Source of the DNA: Epiperipatus broadwayi
Taxonomy: Eukaryota > Onychophora > Udeonychophora > Euonychophora > Peripatidae
DNA: 64,000 nt
Direction: 5' to 3'
NCBI GenBank assembly: GCA_028023455.1
Contig: JAQFVV010012446.1
Span: 2,542,001-2,606,000 of the forward strand
The translations under genes and the position numbers were made by a program. Below are positions 10,872 to 20,139 of the stretch, in pieces. Below the pieces are notes generated by a model. That model was not told the DNA's origin. It searched no databases and was given only the letters and a program-made list of their open reading frames with translations. The number at the start of each line of letters is the position of its first letter. Position 1 is the first letter of the stretch.

Positions 10872-11565
10872 TTTAGAGTAGTGGTGGAATGTCAGACTCC
10901 AGAATGTGAGGTCCTTAAACTGATTCTCAGGCTGGTGCTTCCAGTACTTATGTGCAGTCCTTGGACTGATTCTAAGGCTGGCTCTTCCAGTGTTCATGAG
11001 ATCTTCAGACTGATTCTAAGGCTGGCACTTCCAGTGCTCATGTGAGATCCTCAAACTGATTATAAGGCTGGCACTTCCAGTACTCATGTGCAGCCCTTGG
11101 ACTGATTCTAATGCTGGCTCTTACAGTGCTCATGAGATCTTCAGACTGATTCAATGGCTGGCATTTCCAATACTCATGTGCAGTCCTTGGACTGATTCTA
11201 AGGCTGGCACTTTCAGTGCTCATGTGAAGTCCTCAGACTGATTCTAAGGCTGGCACTTCCAGTGCTCAAGAGATCTTCAGACTGATTCTAAGGCTGGTGC
11301 TTCCAGTGCTGATTTGCAGTCTTCAGACTGATTCTAAGGTGGTACTTTCAGTGCTCATGTGTGGTTCTCAAACTCATTCTAAAGCTGGTGCTTCCAAGGC
11401 CTATGTGTGATCCTTGAACTGATTCTCATGATGTCTTTAGACTGATTCTGAGACTGGCACTTCCAGTGATCATGTACAGTCCTTGGGCTGATTTTAAGTC
11501 TGGTGCTTCCAGTGCTCAAACTTATGAACTCTCAAGCAATAAAACCATTCAATTATTTATTCATC
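10872..11565 (+). mobile_element. SINE with internally expanded 44/46-bp minisatellite
   Basis: The left end (TTAGAGTAGTGGTGGAATGTC..GAATGTGAGGTCCTT) and the right end (CTCAAACTTATGAACTCTCAA, then CAATAAAACC) are those of the tRNA-derived SINE. Between them the B-box region (ACTGATTCTAAGGCTGGCAC..TCCAGTGCTCATG) is repeated about 13 times. Repeat starts fall at 10919, 10965, 11009, 11055, 11101, 11145, 11191, 11237, 11281 and 11327, so steps of 46, 44 and 46 recur as a 136-bp trimer. Confidence 0.85.
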
Positions 11566-11684
11566 GCAGAGTAAAATAATATGTTAATTCTAAGCAAAAG
11601 CTGCTTATAAAGTGAACCTTGAAATGTCTCACGGTATTAAGATTACTTTTTACTGAGTGGCTATTTATTAAATTAATTAATTAA

Positions 11685-12020
11685 AGGAGATTTGAACACA
11701 GACTTTCAAGCCACCTTCAAATCTTCACTTGATCTTATATTCCAGATACCCATAACCACGTGTTTGTGAAAAAGATAAATGATCTCCAATATATGTATTT
11801 CATGTTGAACTAGCATTCATTAGTTAGTCCAAATCATCACCTTCCACATATACCTGTAATCAGTGCTTAATTCATATTAAGACAGCAAATCTTTAAACTG
11901 TAATGGACAGGCTTCAATCTTCTCCAACTCTTCCACTATGCATATTATTGAAAATTCGATGATGAAAGCCCTTGTTGATACCAATATTATTGTCATACCC
12001 ATGTTGACTCTAAGTGTTCA
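11685..12020 (-). mobile_element. Family 1 repeat, single unit
   Basis: Starts with AGGAGATTTGAACACAGACT and runs through the hammerhead segment to TATTATTGTCATACCCATG. It matches the 0.96-1.33 kb arm. Confidence 0.7.
11775..11840 (-). ncRNA. Hammerhead ribozyme motif, family 1, core mutated
   Basis: On the minus strand the core reads CTAATGA (invariant G lost). GAAA and helix I CTAA/TTGG with an outer GAT/ATC are still visible. Confidence 0.6.
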
Positions 12021-12099
12021 TACACACACACACAAATCATTGCATAAGTAAACTGACTTTACAGTTCTTGATCTAAATCTAATAGTAAATTAGTGGACT

Positions 12100-12345
12100 T
12101 GAACACCTACAGTTTACCCCCAAGCCCTCTCACTTCTGATGCTTGAACTTCTTACAAACCAATGAGTAATAAGCTGTTTAATTATTTAGTTTTGCATGGT
12201 TCCGTATCATTGTGCCTTGTTCAGTTTAGCATAGTCGCAGATTATCAGATTCTGGAATGTGAAATCCTAAAATGGATTCCAGTGCTGTACTTCTGTTAAT
12301 GAAAGTTCTTATAAATTCTCGAGCAATTAAACTAATCAAATATTA
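12100..12345 (+). mobile_element. tRNA-derived SINE copies (tail fragment plus one copy)
   Basis: 12100-12190 is the 3' half of one copy (CTTCTGATGCTTGAACTTCTT). 12220-12345 is another, beginning near TTTAGCATAGTCGCAGATTA and ending GAGCAATTAAAC. Confidence 0.6.
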
Positions 12346-12359
12346 TTATCAGTGCAGCG

Positions 12360-12700
12360 ACATAATGATGGATACTGGACATAAAGATCCATGTATAGTG
12401 ACTACACCTCGAAATTTTAGCCACGATAGTTGTTCCACCTCTATGAAACTCAAAACTTATGGATAGAGACTCGACCTCTTTGAAGTTCAACCATCATTGG
12501 CCATACCTCTTTGAAGCTTGACCTAAGGATAGTGGCACCACCTCTTTGAAGTTATATCCATGGGACCACCTCTTTCAAGTTATATTCATGGTACCACCTC
12601 TTTGAAGTCATATCTTTGGAAAATAGTTCCACCTTTTTAAAGTTAGACCCATGAATAGTGAATCCATATTTCTGGAGCTCAAGATCCATGGATAGTAGCT
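12360..12700. repeat. Degenerate minisatellite inside a SINE
   Basis: ACCACCTCTTTGAAGTTATA and variants recur about nine times with uneven 27-46 bp spacing. It lies between a SINE 5' part and a SINE tail (GATACTCAAACTTCCTATGA), so it may be a second, older case of SINE-internal expansion. Confidence 0.65.
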
Positions 12701-12752
12701 TCATCTCTGATACTTTCTGATACTCAAACTTCCTATGAACTCCCAAGCAATA

Positions 12753-12840
12753 GTCAAGTATTGATGGTCGAGAGGTCAGCACAGTTGTCTCGGGTTAGCG
12801 GGTTCGCTTACCGGCCGATGCTATGACACACGAAAAAAAC
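12753..12840 (+). mobile_element. 88-bp tRNA-like retroposon with 15-bp target duplication
   Basis: Perfect 15-bp direct repeats (AACTCCCAAGCAATA, 12738-12752 and 12841-12855) flank an insert ending in an A-run. The insert contains an A-box-like TGGTCGAGAGGTCAGC and a B-box-like GGGTTCGCTTACC, plus GATGCTATGACACACG. A truncated relative lies at 29383-29445. The target was the tail of an older SINE. It is not a credible functional tRNA, because acceptor and anticodon arms do not pair. Confidence 0.8.
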
Positions 12841-12859
12841 AACTCCCAAGCAATAAACT

Positions 12860-13325
12860 ATTCTATTATTTATGATTAACTTTAATTAATTAAGCAATAT
12901 TATTTTAAATCCCTCTCCTCCAACATTCTCTTTTATCAATAAATAGAAAAACTAATAAAAGAAAAATGTTCATGTAATTGTTACCAGGAATAATTAGTCG
13001 AAAATGAAAACCGTTTCAGTAGCAATTTTATTTAATATTTCATTAAAAATTCTGAAAGTTGGTAAAATTAATAACAGATGTGTCGTTATTATATTTTTCA
13101 AGGGCAAAATTGTGATTTCACTTTCAGTAAATATTTACAATCCTTTGCTATGTGTACATGTGGATTTGCTCTATTATATATCTTTAAGCACCCCTGAAGA
13201 AGAAAGAATCCCTTCCCTCAATATATGTATTTAATTTAAAATCATATTGTTTTAATAAATATTTTGGAATGTCAAATAATCCATTAGTAACAGAATACTA
13301 TTAAAAAAAACAATACAGTTTCCAC
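12860..13325. other. No gene seen
   Basis: AT-rich. A 76-codon plus-strand open frame at 13004-13234 has no recognisable motif, so I do not call it a gene. Confidence 0.45.
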
Positions 13326-13329
13326 TAAA

Positions 13330-13622
13330 GATGGTTGGAATAGTTTGAAGCCTGTCTATAAAGTATGAAGATTGGCTATCTTAATATAAAGCTGAGCACT
13401 GATTGTATATATGTGTGAGGATAGTAATCTAGACCAACTGATGATTGCTGGTTTAGCATGAAATACGTATATTGGTGATTATTTATCTTTTCAACATGTG
13501 CGTGATCAGGTGGTCAGCAATATGAGATGGCACTGAGAGTAGTGGGTTGTGTGAAAGTCTGAGTTCGAATCCTGCATATATTACATATATAAATGCAGGT
13601 TTAACCCTGTACAATGTATTAA
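13330..13622 (+). mobile_element. Family 1 repeat, single unit
   Basis: Runs from GATGGTTGGAATAGTTTGAAG through the hammerhead to GTGAAAGTCTGAGTTCGAATC and TACATATATAAATGCAGG. It is nearly the same as the copy at 26620-26975. Confidence 0.75.
13421..13485 (+). ncRNA. Hammerhead ribozyme motif, family 1, intact core
   Basis: CCAA (13434-13437) pairs with TTGG (13472-13475), and the outer AATC (13426-13429) pairs with GATT (13477-13480). Core CTGATGA is at 13438-13444 and helix II TTGCTGGTTTAGCAT at 13445-13459. GAAA is at 13460-13463, followed by TACGTATA, giving cleavage triplet AUA. Helix III ACGT is palindromic. Confidence 0.8.
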
Positions 13623-13690
13623 TATATGTTATATAAAAATTGACACCATAAATCTAATTAATCTTTATTAAAAATATTTACATTTTTTTA

Positions 13691-14158
13691 TTACCATTGT
13701 CAAACTCACTCCACTCACAACTTTGACACCATCCACCTTAGATCAATACAATAATGAGAAATAGTGGCCTGGGCCAATTGATGAGTACTGGTTCAGCACG
13801 AAATGCATCTTGGGGGTCACTTGTCTTTTATTGTATTTTTATTTATATGAATTTAAAAAGAATGGGGAAGTATGGAGGTGTTTATTGTATCTATAAAGAT
13901 ATTACACATGGGAAAGAGAAAGGTGAACAACTCCATATGTGTGTAAGTTTAAACTTAAAAAATCAGATATATTAATCTTTAACTGAGTTTTAAAGTTAAT
14001 ATCTGTGATAGAGATAATCTCTAGTTTAGAAAATGATTATTAAATATCTGTGATAGAGATAATCTCTAGTTTAGAAAATGATTAGTAATAATCATTATTG
14101 TATTTATCTAAGGTGGATGGTGTCAAAGTTGTGAGTGGCGTGAGTTTGACAATGGTAA
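13691..14158 (+). mobile_element. Element with ~52-bp terminal inverted repeats and hammerhead
   Basis: The left end TTACCATTGTCAAACTCAC (from 13691) is inverted at the right end (GAGTTTGACAATGGTAA, to 14158), with TTTGACACCATCCACCTTAG farther in. Inside are a hammerhead (13760-13822) and a 43-bp tandem duplication near 13998-14085. No clear target duplication is seen, because the inverted pairing continues outward. Its right-end sequence is the source of the array at 60425-61265. Confidence 0.7.
13760..13822 (+). ncRNA. Hammerhead ribozyme motif, family 1B, one core change
   Basis: Outer helix I GTGGCC (13764-13769) pairs with GGTCAC (13815-13820). CCAA/TTGG, helix II GTACTGGTTCAGCAC, GAAA and TGCATC are kept. 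The core begins TTGATGA instead of CTGATGA, losing the invariant C, so it is probably inactive. Confidence 0.7.
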
Positions 14159-14189
14159 ACAAAAAAATGTAACAATATAGATAAATACT

Positions 14190-14360
14190 CTTCATATAAT
14201 AGAGATATAAATGAGAGACAGTGACCGGAGCCAACTGATGAGGGCTGGTTCACCACAAAATGCATCTTGGGGGTCATTTGTCTTTTATTGTATCTTTATT
14301 TATATGAATTTAAAAAGAATGGGGAAGTATGGAGGTTGTTTAATATATCTATAAAAATAT
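14190..14360 (+). mobile_element. Partial family 1B repeat
   Basis: Direct repeat of 13750-13880 (hammerhead, then ATTTGTCTTTTATTGTATCT and AAAAAGAATGGGGAAGTATG), truncated at the 3' side. Confidence 0.65.
14218..14278 (+). ncRNA. Hammerhead ribozyme motif, family 1B, decayed
   Basis: Outer helix I GTGACC pairs with GGTCAT (one G-U), against GTGGCC/GGTCAC in the copy 460 bp upstream, so the change keeps the pairing. Core CTGATGA is at 14235-14241, but GAAA has become AAAA. Confidence 0.65.
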
Positions 14361-14529
14361 TTAAAAATCAAAGATTTTTTTGATTAAAGTAGTTTTTAAA
14401 AAAGCCAGCCAAAAACTTGAAGTGTACTTTTGTAGAAGTTCTACAGTAAAATTTTCCAGCCGTGTTATCAATTTACAAGGGATCAAAAACATCTTGCATA
14501 CAATATGGCTGACTACAAGCTATCATATT

Positions 14530-15325
14530 TAATATTAAATAGGATTAAACATATATAATGAGATATTATTTTATATAGCACTATGTTTTTATACTGTAAT
14601 AGTGGTATTAGCGATTAAGCCAATGCACATGCGCTTTAAAGATAAATTACAAATGAATACTCTCAATTTTCCAGACACTAGATATAGTTTTTTAGAAAAG
14701 ATAGAATGAATCCACCCATCCTTTCGACCCAAACACTTATGTATGGGCAAATCTTAAGTGTATGGCAATGAGAGCATGAAGATGTTAAGCAATCATTTAA
14801 AATTACACTTATTATGCTTGAATGAATGACACTTGTGAAATCTTTACAATTTATGATATACATCATTCTTTATTTGAAGTTAAACATATATAATATTATT
14901 TTATATAGCAATACATTTTTATACTGTAATAGTGATATTAGCGATTAAGCCAATGCACATGCACTTTAAAGATAAATTATAAATGAATACTCTCACTTTT
15001 CCAGACATGAGATGTAGTTTTTGAATGAATCCACCCATCCTTTTGACCCAAATTAAAGTGATTGCTTAACATGGGTGGATTCATTCCATCTTTTTTAAAA
15101 TGCATTAAATGTTTGGGTCAAAAGGATGGGTGGATTCATTCCATCTTTTTTAAAAAAAAACTATATCTTGTGTCTGGAAAAGTGAGAGGGTTCATTTATA
15201 ATTTATCTTTAGCGTGCATGTGCATTGGCTTAATCGCTAATATCACTATTACAGTATAAAAACATAGCGCTATATAAAATAATATCTCATTATATATGTT
15301 CAATTTCAACTAAAGAATGATGTAT
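14530..15325. repeat. Fold-back repeat family 6
   Basis: A unit with ATTAGCGATTAAGCCAATGC, TTTCCAGACA and GAATCCACCCATCCTTT is present twice in direct order (14580-14760 and 14920-15060), then inverted (15060-15305). A copy recurs at 47330-47540. It is non-coding. Confidence 0.65.
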
Positions 15326-15349
15326 CATAAATTGTAAAGATTACAGATT

Positions 15350-16360
15350 ATAGGATGTGTTAATATTTGCATAATCCTGAGAATATTCAATATGATGTAT
15401 TCTTATTACTTGCACAACTATGTAGATTACACTCAGAATGATGATTCTTATTATTTGCACAACCTTGTTATTACAGTCAATATAATGTGTTCTCATTACA
15501 TCGGACAACATCATAAGTCACAGTCAATAAGATGTGTTCTTATTACATTGGATAACTCCATAAATCACAGTCAATATGATGTGTTCTCATTACTTTGGAC
15601 AACTTTGTAAGTGACAGTCAATATGATGTGTTCTCATTACATCGGACAACTTCATAAGTCACAGTCAATAAGATGTGTTCTTATTACATTGGATAACTCC
15701 ATAAATCACAGTCAATATGATGTGTTCTCATTACTTTGGACAACTTTGTAAGTGACAGTCAATATGATGTGTTCTCATTTCTTTAGACAACACCATAAAT
15801 CACACTCAATTTGATGTGTTTTCATTATTTTGGACAAAGTCACAGTCAATATGATGTGTTCTCGTTACTTTGGATGACTCCATGAGTCACAGTCAGCATG
15901 GATGTGTTATCATTGGACAACCCTGTAAGTCACACTTAATATAATGTGTTTTCATTTCTTTGGACAACTCCATAAATTATAGTCAATATGATGTGTTCTC
16001 ATTATTTTGGACAATGATGTAAGTCACAATAAATATGATATGTTCTCATTACTTTAGACAACTCTGCAATATTATTTGAACAATCCTGAGGATAAACATC
16101 CAATATGATGTATTTTCATTTATATGCATAACCATATAGATTACAACCACTATAATATGGTATCACTACTTTGCACAGCCCTGAAGATTATAGGATGTCA
16201 TTATTTGCATAATCCTGAGGATAATATCCAATATAATGTAATGATTATTATCATACCTATGTATATTACAGTCAATATGATATGTTCTCATTACTGCGAT
16301 CAACCCTATGGATGACAAACAATATTATATATCTTTATTATGTTGTACAGCCCTGTAGAT
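15350..16360. repeat. 47-bp minisatellite with 141-bp trimer periodicity
   Basis: Unit ACAGTCAATATGATGTGTTC..TTACTTTGGACAACTTTGTA is repeated about 13 times with clear identity between 15470 and 16060. More degenerate copies follow to about 16360. Around 15490-15775 a three-unit block of about 141 bp is duplicated almost exactly. Open frames in it are by-products of the period. Confidence 0.8.
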
Positions 16361-16724
16361 CTACATAATGAAATATATTTGTTGAGTTAGTAAAAGCTTT
16401 AGTGAGTAGTTGAATCAATAATGCAGATAATAGAATAACAAATATTAGAATGTTTGAACCACCAAACATCACATGATCACCATTTCTTATGCTTTCTCAT
16501 AACTGTTATTAAAACAGGCAAAACTCAATAATGCAGATAATAGAATAACAAATATTAGAATGTTTGAACCACCAAACATCACATGATCACCATTTCTTAT
16601 GCTTTCTCATAACTGTTATTAAAACAGGCAAAACTCTCCATACAGTAGTGCCACTCAGTGCAAGCCAGAGTAATCAATGGATACCAGAAGGCTTGTGCAT
16701 AATATCCCTATCTAGTGTCTACTC

Positions 16725-16783
16725 ATCCAATTTCCCCAGACTGGTTTCTGCCTTGTGGCATTCGTCAGTGAGGAGCCTTGGAT
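16725..16783 (-). ncRNA. Hammerhead ribozyme motif, family 2, intact core
   Basis: On the minus strand: outer helix I ATCCAA/TTGGAT, inner helix I CCTCA (16769-16773) with TGGGG (16734-16738), and core CTGACGA (16762-16768). Helix II has TGCC/GGCA (16749-16761), GAAA is at 16745-16748, and C-CA-G with triplet GUC follows (16739-16744). All invariant bases are present. Confidence 0.8.
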
Positions 16784-16844
16784 CTGAGAGCACTGCATCT
16801 AGATCTTAGGATCTAATGCTGCTGGAAGATCTAGGTGCTCTCAC

Positions 16845-16903
16845 ATCCAAGGCTCATCACTGATGAAGGCCACAAGACAAAAAATAGTTTGGGGATATTG
16901 GTT
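16845..16903 (+). ncRNA. Hammerhead ribozyme motif, family 2, decayed
   Basis: Outer ATCCAA/ATTGGT, core CTGATGA (16860-16866) and TTTGGGG are kept. The GAAA box reads AAAA (16880-16883) and GUC reads GUU. It is the mate of the intact minus-strand motif. Confidence 0.6.
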
Positions 16904-17014
16904 AAGTAGACACTAGATAGAGATTCTATGCACAAGCCTTTGGACATCCATTGATTACTCTAGCTTGCACTGAGTGACACTACTGTAGGAAGAGTTTTGC
17001 TATTAGAACTTTGC

Positions 17015-18105
17015 TGATTTTATAATACAAGTTTTTGGTTGATATGATTTTTATTCAGAAAAAAGGTCTTCATAATTCATACTGCTTACAAATTCAAGCA
17101 TTAGATTTGGTATTGCAGTAAAGAAAACAGCAATTTTTAAATGAAATTATAAAATAATCATGGAAAGTTTATAGAATAATCACTAAACTATCATTTGATT
17201 TAATAAATCATAAATGTTTTTTTTTTCATTTTAAACAAAATGAACCAGAAGAAATCATATAGTAATGGTCAGGTCATTATTTATCTTAACATCAGAATCT
17301 GAATATAGAACAAAGAAAATGAATTCTAAAACAGTATTGGGAGACTGAAAATATTGAGATGATGAGCGGAGATTGGAAAGGTTGACATATCTATAAATTT
17401 TTCAGATCAGAGATACATTTAGGGAAACAGGTTCTGTAGTTAATGTACAAAACCTGGACATTGGCAATCATCTGTGGAGATAAAAATCATTCTGCCATTC
17501 GTAAAGGGTCTGAAAAAAAATTATGCAATGTGCATGTCAAAAACAGTTTTTGTGATGCTAATGCATAAACTGACATAGACACCTTATCATCCAAGATTCT
17601 TATAAAGCTTTATGGAGGACAATTCAGGACATTTTATTCTTGTGAGATAATGTGTAACCAAATTTCTCTTAGACCGGATGATAATAAGATCATCTAGCCA
17701 GATGAAGTTTTTTCCAAATTGGCAGACCACATAAACAAGCATAATTATAAGAATTGAATAGATCAAAATCTTCATATATGTCTATGACAACTAAACTTAA
17801 TCATCAAGACTTCTCTGTGAGGAAAAACTGTAGTGGTGTTAAGTTTTGGTGTAACTGTAGAGGTATCAATTATATAAAATATGTTCAACAATATGGTGGT
17901 GCAACAACTCACATTTAGTGCTGATTTTATGAAAGTTTTTCCAATAAGTTGGGCATCACTCTCGTCATTTTATTCTGAAAATATGAAGATTACTTGACAA
18001 AAGCTTGCCATAGTGCTGAGTTGGTTGGCATAGTAGCGTTGAATGGCTGCCATTTTGACTACATATAGGTTTTTTTTTGGAAGCATAAGAATTCTTTTGA
18101 GAGGA
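17015..18105. other. No gene seen
   Basis: AT-rich with no recognisable coding or repeat structure. The 62-codon minus-strand frame at 17587-17775 has no family features. Confidence 0.45.
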
Positions 18106-18111
18106 GATCAA

Positions 18112-18402
18112 CTAAAACTCCTAAGCATTTATCAAGATTAAAGCTATCAAGAAATCATAGGTCCCTAGGAGTCACAGTGGAAGGTTCTAAGCATGCCATA
18201 ACATTTATAGACATTTCAAGCATATAAGAGATTATACATGACTTGATTAGCTGTATATATTAAAACTCCCAAGCATTTATCAAGATTAAAGCTATCAAGA
18301 AATCATAGGTCCCTAGGAGTCACAGTGGAAGGTTCTAAGCATGCCATAACATTTATAGACATTTCAAGCATATAAGAGATTATACATGACTTGATTAGCT
18401 GT
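18112..18402. repeat. ~147-bp tandem duplication
   Basis: ACTCCTAAGCATTTATCAAG..TACATGACTTGATTAGCTGT occurs twice, almost identical, so the duplication is recent. Confidence 0.85.
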
Positions 18403-18404
18403 GT

Positions 18405-18525
18405 ATGTATATATATATTGACTTTTGGTCTATCCCATATACTATATAATTACCAAAAGTCAATATATGTATGTATATATATATTGACTTTTGGTCTATC
18501 CCATATACTATATAATTAGGTTTAC
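18405..18525. repeat. Palindromic repeat, TATA-rich
   Basis: TATATTGACTTTTGGT, its complement ACCAAAAGTCAATATA, and TATATTGACTTTTGGT again form a direct-inverted-direct arrangement around CCCATATACTATATAATTA. Confidence 0.75.
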
Positions 18526-18774
18526 ATTTTATTTATCTCTGCAAATATATTTTTAAAGAGTCCAGTCATTCAACATAATGTGTGCATCTGAATTCAATTA
18601 TACAAAAAATCTCATTACACATTCTAACAACCACACCTCTAGACCATCCTACAATTAGTAAATGTTAATATACGAAATCATGTCCTTACTTATAAAATAG
18701 ATTTCAACTGTTGATGAACTCCTAGTTAAAGTTAGCAAATCAAAGCTATTAATATAAACTAATTCTCTTGGGTG

Positions 18775-18885
18775 ATTTGGCTCTGGAGTATAACATCCTC
18801 AGATAGATTCCAGTTTTCTGGCCCTTCCAGTGCTCAAATCCCTTATGAATTCTTGAATAATAAAGCTCTTAGATTATTTATTTTA
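18775..18885 (+). mobile_element. tRNA-derived SINE, decayed
   Basis: GGTGATTTGGCTCTGGAGTA at the left, CTTCCAGTGCTCAAATCCCT in the middle and AATAATAAAGCTC at the end match the family layout. Confidence 0.6.
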
Positions 18886-19150
18886 TGAACTAATATATGC
18901 ATATAGTGATATAAAGTCACTTATAAATTTATCTCTTGATTGGAATTTCTACAAATTTGTTTATAATTTTTAGGAGTTAACTGACTGAAATCAAAATCCA
19001 ATACTGAATTAATAGTCTAGAATTACCTTTGCAGTTGATTAAACATTAGATTGAGATTAAAACATTGTCAATTGAATATTACATGGTATTAGTCAAATAT
19101 TCATCAGTTGTACAGTAAATGGTCTACAAAAAGTTGGAGGCTCTCATGAT

Positions 19151-19305
<155 letters not shown>

Positions 19306-19309
19306 CTAA

Positions 19310-19720
19310 ACAGCCTCTCAAAAATGAGCACGATTATTCTAAATTCCAAAGAAAAAAAAGAAAAGAGAGAAAACCATACTCTAGAAATGAGTTTGAGATG
19401 ATTATACAAACCAATCTGTGATCTACAAATTTGTCCACATATAGAACATGCTGGTCCACTTTTCTGCTTACTTGATGTTTTACAATGTTGTCTTTTAGTT
19501 TCCTCAACAGAAAACTTTTATTTCTGAAATATTTCAACACTATGTCTTATTGTAGTTCTTCGTTGTATCCTATTTTTTGCCATATCTTCCCAAGGGAAAC
19601 AATTGATATTATATTTCTTTAGAATGTTGAGGTAATTCCTATAATGAAGATGGAGTTTAGCTCTTCTATGAAACCCATGTTCAAGTTCACCATGAAATAT
19701 CTTTTAGGAAGTCTTACATT
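19310..19720. other. No gene seen
   Basis: AT-rich. No coding motif is recognised. Confidence 0.4.
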
Positions 19721-19724
19721 GTTC

Positions 19725-20135
19725 TCATGCTTTAAAACAGGCAAAACTCTAGTGCCACTCAGTGCAAGCCAGAGTAATCAATGGATGCCAGAAGGTTTGT
19801 GCATAAAATCCCTATCTAGTGCCTACTCCAATATCCCCAGACTAGTTTCTAGCTTGTTGCTTTCATCAGTGAGGAGCCTTGAATCTGAGAGTACTGCACT
19901 TAGATCTTAAGATCTAATGCAACCCTCCAGTAACCAGCTTTTATCTCTACTTAACTACAATAAGAGAATAAAATTTGAAAACACAATATTTCCAATCCAA
20001 GCTCATTAACTTATATAGTCAGACAGGTCTGAACTCAGTTCAGCACCCATACATTTTGGTGTCTTTGGTTCTTTAATAACAGTTGTGAGCAAGCATAAAA
20101 AATGGTGATCATGTGATGTTCATTTGTTTTACATG
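19725..20135. mobile_element. Family 2 repeat, split arms
   Basis: The left arm (19733-19920) is well conserved and contains an intact hammerhead. The terminal string of the other arm (AACAGTTGTGAGCAAGCATA..TGGTGATCATGTGATGTTC) lies at 20070-20125. The inverted centre is lost. Confidence 0.7.
19827..19883 (-). ncRNA. Hammerhead ribozyme motif, family 2, intact core
   Basis: On the minus strand: CCTCA (19870-19874) with TGGGG (19835-19839), core CTGATGA (19863-19869), and helix II AGC/GCT within AAGCAACAAGCTA. GAAA is at 19846-19849, followed by CTAGTC with triplet GUC. The outer helix is TTCAA/TTGGA. The closing pair of helix II is A-A, which could reduce activity. Confidence 0.75.
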
Positions 20136-20139
20136 TCCA

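Larger units (their letters stand above)
16415..17010. mobile_element. Family 2 fold-back repeat with two hammerheads
   Basis: A near-perfect long inverted repeat is centred near 16810. Arms start AAAACTCTCCATACAGTAGT and end CACTACTGTAGGAAGAGTTTT. The left flank (16417-16635) is a direct duplication of about 109 bp containing CATCACATGATCACCATTTC. Each arm carries a hammerhead facing the opposite strand. No protein and no convincing target duplication are seen. Confidence 0.8.

Noticed and set aside
11038-11223. Minus-strand 61-codon repetitive frame
   Set aside because: It lies wholly in the SINE-derived minisatellite.
12753-12840. Functional tRNA gene
   Set aside because: A- and B-box-like strings exist, but the acceptor and anticodon arms do not pair; it has an A-rich end and target duplications, so it is a retroposon.
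16564-16809. 81-codon frame across a family 2 repeat, and a similar one at 19644-19910
   Set aside because: They run through the hammerhead arm of a non-coding repeat; similarity between them comes from the repeat.
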